From the NCBI GenBank assembly GCA_050301235.1, contig JBNKZD010000070.1, positions 1 through 64,000 of the forward strand: 64,000 nt of DNA. The letters run 5' to 3'. This DNA is from JAFGIN01 sp050301235. Its GTDB lineage: Bacteria; Fibrobacterota; Chitinivibrionia; Chitinivibrionales; Chitinispirillaceae. Below the pieces are notes generated by a model that saw only the letters and a program-made list of their open reading frames with translations, ran no database searches and was not told where the DNA came from. This document shows, piece after piece, positions 1 through 7,638 of the stretch. The stretch's first letter is position 1, and every line of letters begins with the position of its first letter. Both the position numbers and the translations under genes were made by a program.

Positions 1-462
1 GAGTATGTTTCCCATCTTGATCTCGCTTTCTGTTAGAGCCTTCAGAAAGGAAATCATTGGTGAGATCATTGTCAAGAAAATGGCTGGTTTTGGGCTCTAA
101 AAAAGTGCCCATCGTGGCGGGTTTTAAGGTGCCCGCCGACACTTTCATTCCGGAGAAGACTGGAATGTGAAAAAGGAGTTTCAGAATGGTTTGCGTTCGA
201 GATATTTACAAAAAGATTGCAAACGAGTTGTTGTGACCATTGGCTCAGGAAAGAAGGTCGAATCCACGATTAAGCTGTGCGAAGTTGCAATGAGCGAGGG
301 TGATTTTTTAACTTATAATTTTAGAACCATACCTGCACTATATAGCAGAAAAAACTATTTTTGAGATATAGTTGACCAATGTTTGAATTATGTGTTGATT
401 TTTGTACCTTTTTATTGATTTATACTCAATTAAAATAGCTGCACAATCATCCTGCATAAAAG
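1..462. other. Left edge region without a convincing gene
   Basis: The first 100 bases are open in one plus-strand frame and end in TAA, so this could be the tail of a gene cut by the window edge. No domain is recognisable in the roughly 32 residues visible. A GC-rich hairpin (GGCGGG/CCCGCC, about 117-138) follows. A 65-codon open frame at 167-364 starts right after AAAAAGG-like purines, but its composition is unremarkable and I recognise no family. The segment may be the worn end of an insertion; I cannot show this. Confidence 0.25.
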
Positions 463-1083
463 CTATTTTAAATGTAACGAATCCAAAGTTAAATTTGTGC
501 TAACATAATTACCAACATGTCCATTACTAGTTTGGTATTTAACCAAACCCGTATTTACTTTGATTTTTTGATAACCAGACCAGTCTGCAGGTATTTTCAT
601 CATTAGTGTGTCCCCTACAATACTATAATTGTTATACCGGCCAAAAGGGAAGAAGTCAATAAATGGGTATTGTGTAGACCCACTATCTCTTCTCATACTC
701 AGAGTGTCCTTTGTAGAGATGATAGTAAAGAAACCTTCAAGGTTGCTTTGGTACGTAGTATCATAATGATCTGGCGGTTGCTTGGTATAATCCGAGGTAT
801 GTCTAATTTCGCAGCCTGTATAAAACGATTGGATTTTGAATTCACTCTTTTCTTTATCCAATTGTGTATTGCCAACCACTTCCCAAATCAAAATTCCATT
901 CTTAGAGATACCATACTGTGAATTGCCCGTACCATATCGATAAGAATAATACCATTTATTACCTATTTTTAATGGAAAATAATCTGATAAATTAGTTTGG
1001 TTAGAGATTTCGTTAATAGGGTTATTACATGTAGCAATAAATACTAAAATGATTAGTTTGATAATTATTACATTTTTATTCAT
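463..1083 (-). CDS. Predicted lipoprotein, function unknown
   Basis: A secreted lipoprotein of about 206 residues. A short basic start is followed by a hydrophobic stretch ending in a lipobox (VFIATC), so the mature protein would begin with a lipidated Cys and sit in the outer or inner membrane facing the periplasm. The rest is polar and rich in Tyr, Ser, Thr and Asn, with several beta-strand-like segments (KIGNKWYYSY), a pattern common in Fibrobacterota/Bacteroidota lipoproteins. I recognise no domain. The second in-frame ATG (1083) is preferred because GGAGG lies six bases before it; the first ATG (1089) is almost fused to GGAGG. The gene is monocistronic, with a palindrome about 130 bases upstream. 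Confidence 0.7.
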   Translation of the reverse strand: MNKNVIIIKLIILVFIATCNNPINEISNQTNLSDYFPLKIGNKWYYSYRYGTGNSQYGISKNGILIWEVVGNTQLDKEKSEFKIQSFYTGCEIRHTSDYTKQPPDHYDTTYQSNLEGFFTIISTKDTLSMRRDSGSTQYPFIDFFPFGRYNNYSIVGDTLMMKIPADWSGYQKIKVNTGLVKYQTSNGHVGNYVSTNLTLDSLHLK

Positions 1084-1218
1084 TTTCATCCTCCAATTAA
1101 AAAATTTTTCAATACTCCTTTAATTCTGAATATTATAGACTTTGCTTGTAGATTCCCGGTGTCTCTTAGATTTAATCTACATTTAAAATACCTGTTTTTG
1201 TGAATTAAACAGAAAAAA

Positions 1219-1259
1219 CTGTTTTCTGGTAGAAAACAGAAAATCAGGCTTCTGATTTT
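1219..1259. promoter_or_regulatory. Two adjacent palindromes upstream of the lipoprotein gene
   Basis: The first is a perfect 9-bp inverted repeat, CTGTTTTCT, three bases, AGAAAACAG (1219-1239). It is followed at once by AAAATCAG, four bases, CTGATTTT (1240-1259). They lie in the 490-bp gap between the lipoprotein and the GH9 gene. The first palindrome recurs in near-identical form at 62611-62629, including part of its flanks, which suggests either a shared operator or a small dispersed repeat. The second could be a weak terminator. The rest of the gap (1260-1583) shows no gene. Confidence 0.45.
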
Positions 1260-1583
1260 TCATTACATGATTGAGTATATATTAATAATTAGTGTTGCCA
1301 ATGGTGGTTGTGGGGTCAATTAATAAAATTACACTTTGCTATAGCTATAATAATAAAATGAAAATCTCCACCAACCCAGCCACCCACAAGCGCATCAATT
1401 TGTGATTCGACCGGTTTGAAAACATTGTTTTCGAGAGCGCATGAAATTAGATGCCTTTGTAAAAACTTCGTTCTGTTAAAGACCGAAGGGTGAAGAAAGG
1501 CATTTCAGACGGATTTGTACGGAATTATACAGAAACAGAGCATGCAAATCACTACATACCCTTAATTCACAACATTTTACACC

Positions 1584-3359
1584 TCAATGCACAACAATTG
1601 GCATAAAATGGCCAACACCTGCAGAATTCATAACTTTTACCAGGTAAAGTCCCGATGAATTACCAACAGGAATTACCAGACGTTCTCCTGCAGAGAAGTT
1701 CTTTTTATACAACACTTTTCCTGAAGATGTAAACAACGTTGCTGATATAATAGTTTCATTTGTACCGGGGGTGAGAGTGAGCACACCACCATTGGAGAAA
1801 AGTGTTGTCCCAAAATGATTTTTTAAAGTAACTATTCGCTTTCCATTTGATACAGGTCCCATTTTTGAGGTATCGGCAGGAAGCAGATCCGATACAATAT
1901 ACCCTAAAGCTCCAACCAGGCCCGCATTGTAATCGATGCCTCCTTCGGTTGTCGCATAATTGGTTACTGATTCGGTATATTCAGTAGATACCCATTTTCC
2001 TCCAACAAGATAGCCGAAGTAGCGGTTTCTTTGGGGGATAACCATCTTCTCTTTGTCAGCATCTTTCGGGTTGTCATCACGCAGGAAGAAGTTGCGGTGG
2101 TGAATAAGTTTAGGTTCTTTGTTGCACCCTTCACAAAATCCGGTAATGAATGATTGCTTTGCGTTATTTGCTCCCATGATATAATCTATCTGATCGTAAA
2201 TAAACTGATCGAGGGTGGTGATACCCATTGCTCTGGAATACAGTGCAACAACCAGTGCGTGATTTGCAGGATAGCGCAACGCCCCCCATCCACCATTACC
2301 CTTTGTACAAACTTTCTCATTATTGACACTTTGAAGATAGTAATCGACAAAGGTTTTTTTCATGATCTGAAGCATTGTATCCTTTAGTGATGGAACGCAG
2401 GTTGCGATTGCATAGGGGGCCAGATCATGAAAGTTACTGTAATCAAACCCGTAATTATGTGTTTCTATTCTGTTCCGGTCAGCATTAACATCAGATAAAT
2501 ATTTTGCATCACCTGTTGTTTTATACATCTCTGCGGCTGCTATTACAAATGCGAGTACCGGAGCTTTAGGTGCTCCATAGAACCCACCTGTTTTTGCGCC
2601 AACAGCCCGGTTTTTTCGCGGTTTAGCATAATTATACGCATATTCTGCGTGTTTAAGGCAAAGTTGTGCATACGCAGGATCATACTTTTCATATAATCGT
2701 GACATCAAAGAAAGTACTGCAGAGGCAAATGATGCCATATGTCCATCATCAGGATTTTTTGCAATAGGTCTTGGTTCTCCTCCCTCCTCAACTTTCTGGG
2801 AGGACATTTTTCCGGCAGTAACCCAGGTAGTATGATCATATTGCCCACTACCTTTTTCATAATAGAATGTGTTCGCATCGGGTGCAGCTTTAATGATCCA
2901 GTCGGTAGCATACTTGACTTCTTCAAGAAGATCCGGAATTCCGTTCGGTTTACCCCCGGTTAAATCCCAGTCCTGGCTTTTCAAATAGTCGCTGTAATCC
3001 ACCCCTGTATAGAGGTCATGAAAACCTCTGGGGAACGCTTCATAAGCTTTCGCTAAAACATACGCAGAGAAGAAAAATGTCTGGCCGAAGGTTACATGGT
3101 CTCCGCAATCAAACCAGCCGCCTTCAAGATTCCTGGACCCATCAGCATCTTTGGTGAACGAGGTTCTGTATGCAGGATTCTCATGTTCCATTATCAGCCA
3201 GTTTGGTCCGATACCCGACCGCTGGCCTCCATAAAACCTGGTAGTCATCCAGGCTGCTCTTTTATACTGTTCCGCTGAAAAGTCTTTAGTTACAGCTGTG
3301 AATGCTGGGGTGAGGGGTATTACAACAGTTAAAAAGAAGATTGATAGTTTTCTGATCAT
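1584..3359 (-). CDS. Secreted GH9 endoglucanase (cellulase)
   Basis: A glycoside hydrolase family 9 enzyme predicted to cut beta-1,4-glucan (cellulose or related glucans) by inversion. After a signal peptide (about residues 1-22) the catalytic domain holds the family hallmark GGWFDCGDHVTFG with the paired aspartates D84 and D87. Later come the HHR-containing segment (PKLIHHRN) and the proton-donor region TEGGIDYNAG near residue 470. The last 80 residues form a small beta domain of the secretion/sorting type seen on exported Fibrobacterota and Bacteroidota enzymes. No carbohydrate-binding module is obvious. The start was set to the second ATG, five bases after GGAG; an upstream TTG in frame is unlikely. 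The usual DAG(D) is DCG(D), a mild variation. The gene stands alone. Confidence 0.93.
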   Translation of the reverse strand: MIRKLSIFFLTVVIPLTPAFTAVTKDFSAEQYKRAAWMTTRFYGGQRSGIGPNWLIMEHENPAYRTSFTKDADGSRNLEGGWFDCGDHVTFGQTFFFSAYVLAKAYEAFPRGFHDLYTGVDYSDYLKSQDWDLTGGKPNGIPDLLEEVKYATDWIIKAAPDANTFYYEKGSGQYDHTTWVTAGKMSSQKVEEGGEPRPIAKNPDDGHMASFASAVLSLMSRLYEKYDPAYAQLCLKHAEYAYNYAKPRKNRAVGAKTGGFYGAPKAPVLAFVIAAAEMYKTTGDAKYLSDVNADRNRIETHNYGFDYSNFHDLAPYAIATCVPSLKDTMLQIMKKTFVDYYLQSVNNEKVCTKGNGGWGALRYPANHALVVALYSRAMGITTLDQFIYDQIDYIMGANNAKQSFITGFCEGCNKEPKLIHHRNFFLRDDNPKDADKEKMVIPQRNRYFGYLVGGKWVSTEYTESVTNYATTEGGIDYNAGLVGALGYIVSDLLPADTSKMGPVSNGKRIVTLKNHFGTTLFSNGGVLTLTPGTNETIISATLFTSSGKVLYKKNFSAGERLVIPVGNSSGLYLVKVMNSAGVGHFMPIVVH

Positions 3360-3697
3360 CATGACTCCGAAATACAATTTTTAATTATATCTTTGAAAAT
3401 AGGTTAAAAACATCGCTACTTTAGTGATTTTTCGGCCATTGAATCGTTCATTTTCAAGGAGTGCTGAGTTCTTAGCCATTTTATGATTTTGAAGTGGAAT
3501 CAAAGTATGATGGGGTTCAGCAAAAAAGTTTCTTCTGTTTTTTTCCATAGTCCTGCAGCCGGAACACCTGATTCAACATCTTGATTTTTCCGGTAACCTC
3601 GTTGGGTTATCAAATATCCTGAAACCATAAAATGAGAGAGATTGAATTTAAATCAAATAAAAAATCCTGATTATTTCTAACCGGGATCATATTTATA
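3360..3697. other. Gap upstream of GH9 with the displaced tRNA-Lys terminator
   Basis: No gene is seen. The stretch holds the promoter side of the GH9 gene and, near its right end (3655-3688), a hairpin with a minus-strand T-run that would terminate transcription from the tRNA-Lys side. See the separate terminator entry. Confidence 0.5.
3655..3688 (-). terminator. Likely original terminator of tRNA-Lys, now displaced
   Basis: Read on the minus strand, ATCCCG, a loop of about 12 bases, CAGGAT and then a TTTTTTATTT run. The stem has one mismatch. It sits just beyond the displaced copy of the tRNA 3' part, just as another terminator sits beyond the intact tRNA. This is what is expected if an element inserted at the tRNA 3' end brought in its own copy and its own downstream sequence. 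Confidence 0.5.
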
Positions 3698-3743
3698 TAC
3701 ACCATTCAGGACTCGAACCTGAGACCCGCTGATTAAGAGTCAG
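3698..3743 (-). repeat. Displaced 3' fragment of tRNA-Lys (attachment-site copy)
   Basis: This is an exact copy of bases 5998-6043. It includes the TpsiC arm, variable region, anticodon loop and part of the anticodon stem of tRNA-Lys, then diverges abruptly (TGAATAAA instead of CTGCTCTA). It lacks the D arm and 5' acceptor strand and cannot make a tRNA. Confidence 0.9.
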
Positions 3744-3846
3744 TGAATAAAATCTCTATTTTTCAATTAAATCCTATATATCAAAGATTTACAACAGACA
3801 CCCAACCCCCTCAACTATCGCAAAATATGGCAATCTATCGCATAAA

Positions 3847-3866
3847 CATGAGTGAATTCATGAGTG
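3847..3866 (+). repeat. Pair of CATGAGTG repeats near the left end of the islet
   Basis: CATGAGTG occurs at 3847-3854 and 3859-3866, twelve bases apart and in the same orientation. The same octamer is paired again near the other end of the islet. Spacing close to one helical turn and placement flanking the core repeats fit arm-type binding sites of a tyrosine integrase. This is inference from position and repetition only. Confidence 0.5.
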
Positions 3867-4011
3867 CGAGTAAAACTTTATCCTTTCCTGAATAAGAGAC
3901 ATATTAATACCAATAACATAAAGTGGGCTATGAAATGTCTCAAAATAACTACCTTGATCGTTACCAAATGCACCTGTAGAATTATTAACTAAAAATACCA
4001 TGCACATTATA

Positions 4012-4076
4012 ATGGTAACGTTATATATTACATAGTAACATTAGCTATGTTACTATATATGTTTTTTAGTTACCAT
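4012..4076. promoter_or_regulatory. Nested dyad operator upstream of the AbiE-like pair
   Basis: An inner perfect inverted repeat, ATAGTAACAT (4032-4041), five bases, ATGTTACTAT (4047-4056), lies inside an outer one, ATGGTAAC (4012-4019) and GTTACCAT (4069-4076). All arms share a GTAAC/GTTAC core. The cluster ends 13 bases before the first gene. Type IV AbiE antitoxins are known to repress their own operon by binding inverted repeats, so autoregulation is a reasonable inference. Confidence 0.55.
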
Positions 4077-4089
4077 AATTGAGAACTGA

Positions 4090-5079
4090 ATGATTAATAA
4101 TTCTTTAGTAGATTACGTCAAAGCCACATTAGATATAAAAATTGAGCTTAACCCTTTTAACAAAAAGAGCGGCTTGCCACTTTTTTTGAATACCGGATAT
4201 AAATTACATACCTGCAATCTATTTAGTCAGACTTTTCTGATTGCTCAGGCTTCAAAAAATAGCGATACCACACCTGCTCATTTTAAAAAACATTTAGAAT
4301 TATTGAAACAATACACTGGTCTGGATTCCATTTTAGTTCTTAAAACAATTGATCCATTTTTGCGGAAAAGACTAATTGAGTACAAAGTCTCCTTCATAGT
4401 TCCAGGAACTCAGATGTATTTGCCTTTTCTCATGATTGATTTAAGGGAGTATTTTTCAATATCTGGTAAAAAACCAAATAAGTTAAGCCCGACGGCGCAA
4501 TTAATAGTTCTGTATCATTTGAATAAAGGTTTGGAATTCCCGATAACACCTGCAAGCCTTGTAAAACTATTCAGTTACACAAAAATGACTATGTCCAGAG
4601 TTGTTGATGACTTGGAAAACACTGGAATATGCAGAGTTGAACAGAGCGGCAAAAACCGATATGCATGGATAGAATCTGATGGTTGGGAACTTTGGGAAAA
4701 AGTTAACCAGTTTATGAGATCACCAGTAAAAAATAGTGTTTACATAAGATTCTTACATAAATCGATACCAACTGAACTTCCCAAAGCAGGTATTTCAGCA
4801 TTATCAGAAAGTACACTATTATCTTCAGGAAATATACCGGTTTACGCAACCAGTAAAGAAGACTATACAGTCTTAAAAGAACAAAAAAGAATAGAAATTG
4901 TTGAAAATGAATTTGATGCACAAGCCCAGTTAGAAATATGGTATTATAATCCAAAAATCTTGAGTAAACAAAAAGTAGTGGATGTTCTTTCACTGTTTTT
5001 ATCACTTAGGGAAGATACGGATGAACGTGTACAAATCGCACTTAAGGAGTTATTAGAAAAATACAAATGGAAGAAATAA
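4090..5079 (+). CDS. AbiEi-like winged-helix protein (predicted antitoxin/repressor)
   Basis: A 329-residue protein with no signal peptide or membrane segment. The middle (about residues 134-205) has a helix-turn-helix of MarR-like type: LSPTAQLIVLYHL, then ASLVKLFSYTKMTMSRVVDDLENTGICR, then a wing with KNRYAWIE. The remaining C-terminal part (NIPVYATSKEDYTVL and later) resembles the domain that follows the winged helix in AbiEi-type antitoxins. It overlaps the next gene by 13 bases, so the two are translationally coupled, and the dyad cluster lies directly upstream. The likely job is repression of its own operon and neutralising the nucleotidyltransferase partner. The N-terminal about 120 residues are unlike classical AbiEi as I know it, so this may be a distinct subfamily. 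Confidence 0.6.
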   Translation: MINNSLVDYVKATLDIKIELNPFNKKSGLPLFLNTGYKLHTCNLFSQTFLIAQASKNSDTTPAHFKKHLELLKQYTGLDSILVLKTIDPFLRKRLIEYKVSFIVPGTQMYLPFLMIDLREYFSISGKKPNKLSPTAQLIVLYHLNKGLEFPITPASLVKLFSYTKMTMSRVVDDLENTGICRVEQSGKNRYAWIESDGWELWEKVNQFMRSPVKNSVYIRFLHKSIPTELPKAGISALSESTLLSSGNIPVYATSKEDYTVLKEQKRIEIVENEFDAQAQLEIWYYNPKILSKQKVVDVLSLFLSLREDTDERVQIALKELLEKYKWKK

Positions 5080-5825
5080 CAGGACTCAATATCTTTAGAG
5101 ATCATTTTATCAAGCATAAACATAAATATGTCCTCATTGGTGGTAGTGCATGTCATTTAAACCTTAAGGAACAAGGGTTAAGCTTCGGTAGAAAAACTAA
5201 AGATCTGGATATAGTGCTTTTACTCGATGTAGATCGAGTTGATGAAGAATTCACGAAAGCATTTTGGCAGTTTGTTGAAATGGGTGGTTATAATATCAAA
5301 CTGCGATCTGGCAAACCAGTTTTTTACCGTTTTGAAGACCCGCAAAATAAAACATTTCCAGTTATGATTGAACTGTTCTCCCGAAAATTGGAATCCCTAA
5401 CGCTTCTGGGTGATTCAGATTGCACTCCGATACCTGCCGAAGATGAATTATCCAGTTTGTCTGCAATCCTTCTCAATGATGATTACTACCATCTTATTAC
5501 GGGCAATTGCAAAACCGTTGATGATATCCAGATTGTAACTCCGGAATGTCTGATAGCACTAAAAGCCAAAGCATTTCTTGATCTGTCTGAAAGAAATGCA
5601 GACTCAAATAAAATAAAAAAACATAAAAATGATGTATTCAGATTAGCTCCAACCTTAATCGAAGATAACAGATGTATTGTGCCGGAAACTATTATCAATG
5701 ATTTTAAGCGTTTTATTAATGCTGTAAAAACTGATCCCGTTGATTTGAAAAATCTGAATGTGAATGTAGGTACAATAGATCAGATCTTAGATGTTATTTG
5801 TAAGATCTATGGTATTTCAAATTAA
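5067..5825 (+). CDS. AbiEii-like nucleotidyltransferase (predicted toxin)
   Basis: A 252-residue nucleotidyltransferase-fold protein. Near the N-terminus it has the fold's glycine turn (IGGSACHLNL), followed by KTKDLDIVLLLD (about residues 46-57), the expected metal-binding Asp-x-Asp strand. It then has a predicted third acidic strand (FPVMIELFSR) and a helical C-terminal part with TPECLIALKAKAFLDL, typical of AbiEii/AbiGii-like toxins. Such toxins transfer nucleotides to tRNA or other targets and act in abortive infection. It is paired with the winged-helix gene just upstream with overlapping reading frames. It lies inside the tRNA-Lys-bounded islet, fitting a defence or stabilising cargo. 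Activity and target are inferred from the family. Confidence 0.7.
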   Translation: MEEITGLNIFRDHFIKHKHKYVLIGGSACHLNLKEQGLSFGRKTKDLDIVLLLDVDRVDEEFTKAFWQFVEMGGYNIKLRSGKPVFYRFEDPQNKTFPVMIELFSRKLESLTLLGDSDCTPIPAEDELSSLSAILLNDDYYHLITGNCKTVDDIQIVTPECLIALKAKAFLDLSERNADSNKIKKHKNDVFRLAPTLIEDNRCIVPETIINDFKRFINAVKTDPVDLKNLNVNVGTIDQILDVICKIYGISN

Positions 5826-5950
5826 AAACTGTTTAATCATAAATTAACTGCTCACCCTTGCAAAAAAATAGATCTATTCACCACCAAAAAACTGTTTGGG
5901 AAATGATTTCTGAAGAACATGAGTGCAAAACATGAGTGTGCCGACAGATG
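5826..5950. repeat. Right inner end of the islet, with a CATGAGTG pair at 5918-5938
   Basis: CATGAGTG occurs at 5918-5925 and 5931-5938, in the same orientation as the left pair and about 60 bases inside the right core repeat. No coding potential is seen in this gap. Confidence 0.5.
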
Positions 5951-5992
5951 CAAAAAAATAAGCCCCCGTAACCTTTTGAATTACAGGGGCTT
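5951..5992 (-). terminator. Rho-independent terminator of tRNA-Lys
   Basis: On the minus strand, AAGCCCCtGTAA, a 9-base loop, and TTACgGGGGCTT form a 12-bp stem with one mismatch, followed by ATTTTTTTG. It lies six bases beyond the tRNA 3' end, inside the islet side of the junction, so it was probably brought in with the element. Confidence 0.85.
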
Positions 5993-5997
5993 ATAAG

Positions 5998-6070
<73 letters not shown>

Positions 6071-6154
6071 AAAATTTCCGAATATTTCTAACAGTTTTCA
6101 AAAATAATAAAAACTTAGTAAAATATCAATAGTAGAATTAATACTTTTTTGAAT

Positions 6155-6352
6155 ATGAAAGAACTCATTCGAAAACTTACAAGCCTTGAATGGGAAGATT
6201 TCAAAGGAAAAGCGGCATAGAGTGAACTTCCAAAGTCTGTATGGGAAACCGTATCAGAAAATTATCTTCTTTTTCAATATCATTTGCCAGCTTCAGCCAG
6301 TGCAAGTCTGTTGGAACAGTCCCGCGATTCCCCTCCTGATATCAATCATTAA
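6155..6352 (+). pseudogene. Decayed N-terminal fragment, AlbA_2/Schlafen-like
   Basis: The frame reads MKELIRKLTSLEWEDFKGKAA, then a TAG stop (6218-6220), then SELPKSVWETVSE and unrelated residues to a TAA. The pattern E-x-x-x-F-K with LPKSVWETVSA-type continuation is what the start of AlbA_2 (COG2865-type) putative DNA-binding proteins looks like. The stop in the middle, the loss of homology after WETVSE and the absence of the rest of the domain mark a remnant. It lies just outside the intact tRNA-Lys. Recognition rests on about 30 residues. Confidence 0.4.
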
Positions 6353-7365
6353 TTTCTTATCGGCAGCGGCAAAATACTCAACGGATCGACTTGTGTACCG
6401 TTCACAACCAGTGATACATGTAGATGCGGACCTGTGGATACACCAGTGCCCCCAACAGCACCTATTTTTTCACCGCCCCTGACAAGTTGACCCTCTTTTA
6501 CCAAAATGGAATCCTGATGCATGTAATAAGAAAATATCCTGTTGCCATGATCGATGACCGTGAAATTACCTTCATAGTACATCTTTTCTGCAAGTACAAC
6601 TCTGCCATCTGCAAGCGCGTATACCGGGTCGCCCCTGGAGCCGCGAAAATCAACGCCACGATGACATTTGGTTTCTGATGGTTGTGCTATTTTTTTACCA
6701 TCTTTGATTGCATAACGCTCATAAATGCGGGTGCTCCAGAATTGTGATGTAACGTAATGCCGGTCACGCGGATGAGCCAGCACACTCGTAAGAAGATCTT
6801 CACTTTGCAGGGAAAACACCTCTTTCTTGCGGGTTGTACAGCGCTCGATGAATAACTTGACTTGAGGATCCCTTGTTTGGTTCACATCAGAGAATTTTCC
6901 TACATTCATTGATTGATGATATACAGGAAAATCAGTCTTCCCCACACTGAATGTTACTACATGTCGAACAGGTTGCGATGATCTCTGATATTCCAGTACG
7001 AGCATCTTTTCTCCCGGAAGCATATCAGGAGACAGTGCAAAGAAGCCTCGATATCCCCATGTAAATGCCTTTAGAAGCACATCAGTGTGTTCAAATCTAC
7101 TGCACATACTACCTTTTTTTATCACTTCTTTATTTTCAGGTAGTATCTCCAGATAGACGATGTTACCTTGATCGAATGCACGAGCATAAAGTTGCACTGT
7201 AATCCCTTCATTTTTAGAAATAATTTGATGGGATACTGAAAATACATAGTCACTGGGAAAAATTCGTTGAATGGAGATAGCGCTGGGAATCGAATCAGTA
7301 GTTCCACCGTACAAGAAGCAGGCAAATATGATGTGTTGAACTACTGCTGACATAATTTTTTTCAT
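6349..7365 (-). CDS. Secreted M23 family metallopeptidase
   Basis: A predicted peptidoglycan endopeptidase of the LytM/M23 type, about 338 residues. An N-terminal hydrophobic segment suggests export to the periplasm or surface. Residues 40-200 form a beta-rich N-terminal region of unknown class. The catalytic domain occupies the last 130 residues: KCHRGVDFRG carries the first zinc ligands (H-x-x-x-D), and GPHLHVSLVV near residue 315 carries the H-x-H motif. Both motifs are intact, so it should be active rather than a degenerate LytM regulator. A strong GGGAGG lies ten bases before the ATG. No partner gene is adjacent. It probably remodels the cell wall; cleavage specificity cannot be told. 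Confidence 0.92.
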   Translation of the reverse strand: MKKIMSAVVQHIIFACFLYGGTTDSIPSAISIQRIFPSDYVFSVSHQIISKNEGITVQLYARAFDQGNIVYLEILPENKEVIKKGSMCSRFEHTDVLLKAFTWGYRGFFALSPDMLPGEKMLVLEYQRSSQPVRHVVTFSVGKTDFPVYHQSMNVGKFSDVNQTRDPQVKLFIERCTTRKKEVFSLQSEDLLTSVLAHPRDRHYVTSQFWSTRIYERYAIKDGKKIAQPSETKCHRGVDFRGSRGDPVYALADGRVVLAEKMYYEGNFTVIDHGNRIFSYYMHQDSILVKEGQLVRGGEKIGAVGGTGVSTGPHLHVSLVVNGTQVDPLSILPLPIRN

Positions 7366-7638
7366 TGATCTGCCACCTCCCTTAATAAAATACTTTTTCG
7401 CAGTATTCAGTTAGGATGAATAGTGTATATGGCTACAAGGAATTGAATTTAAAGTTACACTTGTATAACAGTCGCGGTTTTTATACCAGTGCATCAGAAC
7501 TTTACTCCAGAGAATTTTGGGGTTTTCTAAAGCGTAGCGACATAAATCCTTGATTTTACTTGAAATAAAGATATGTTGTTGAAAATCGGGGGAAAAAAAT
7601 TGTACCATTAAGCAAAAACTGTAACCAAAGTTTACAAA

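Noticed and set aside
3698..3743. A second tRNA gene
   Set aside because: Only the 3' part is present; the D arm and 5' acceptor strand are missing, so it cannot fold as a tRNA.
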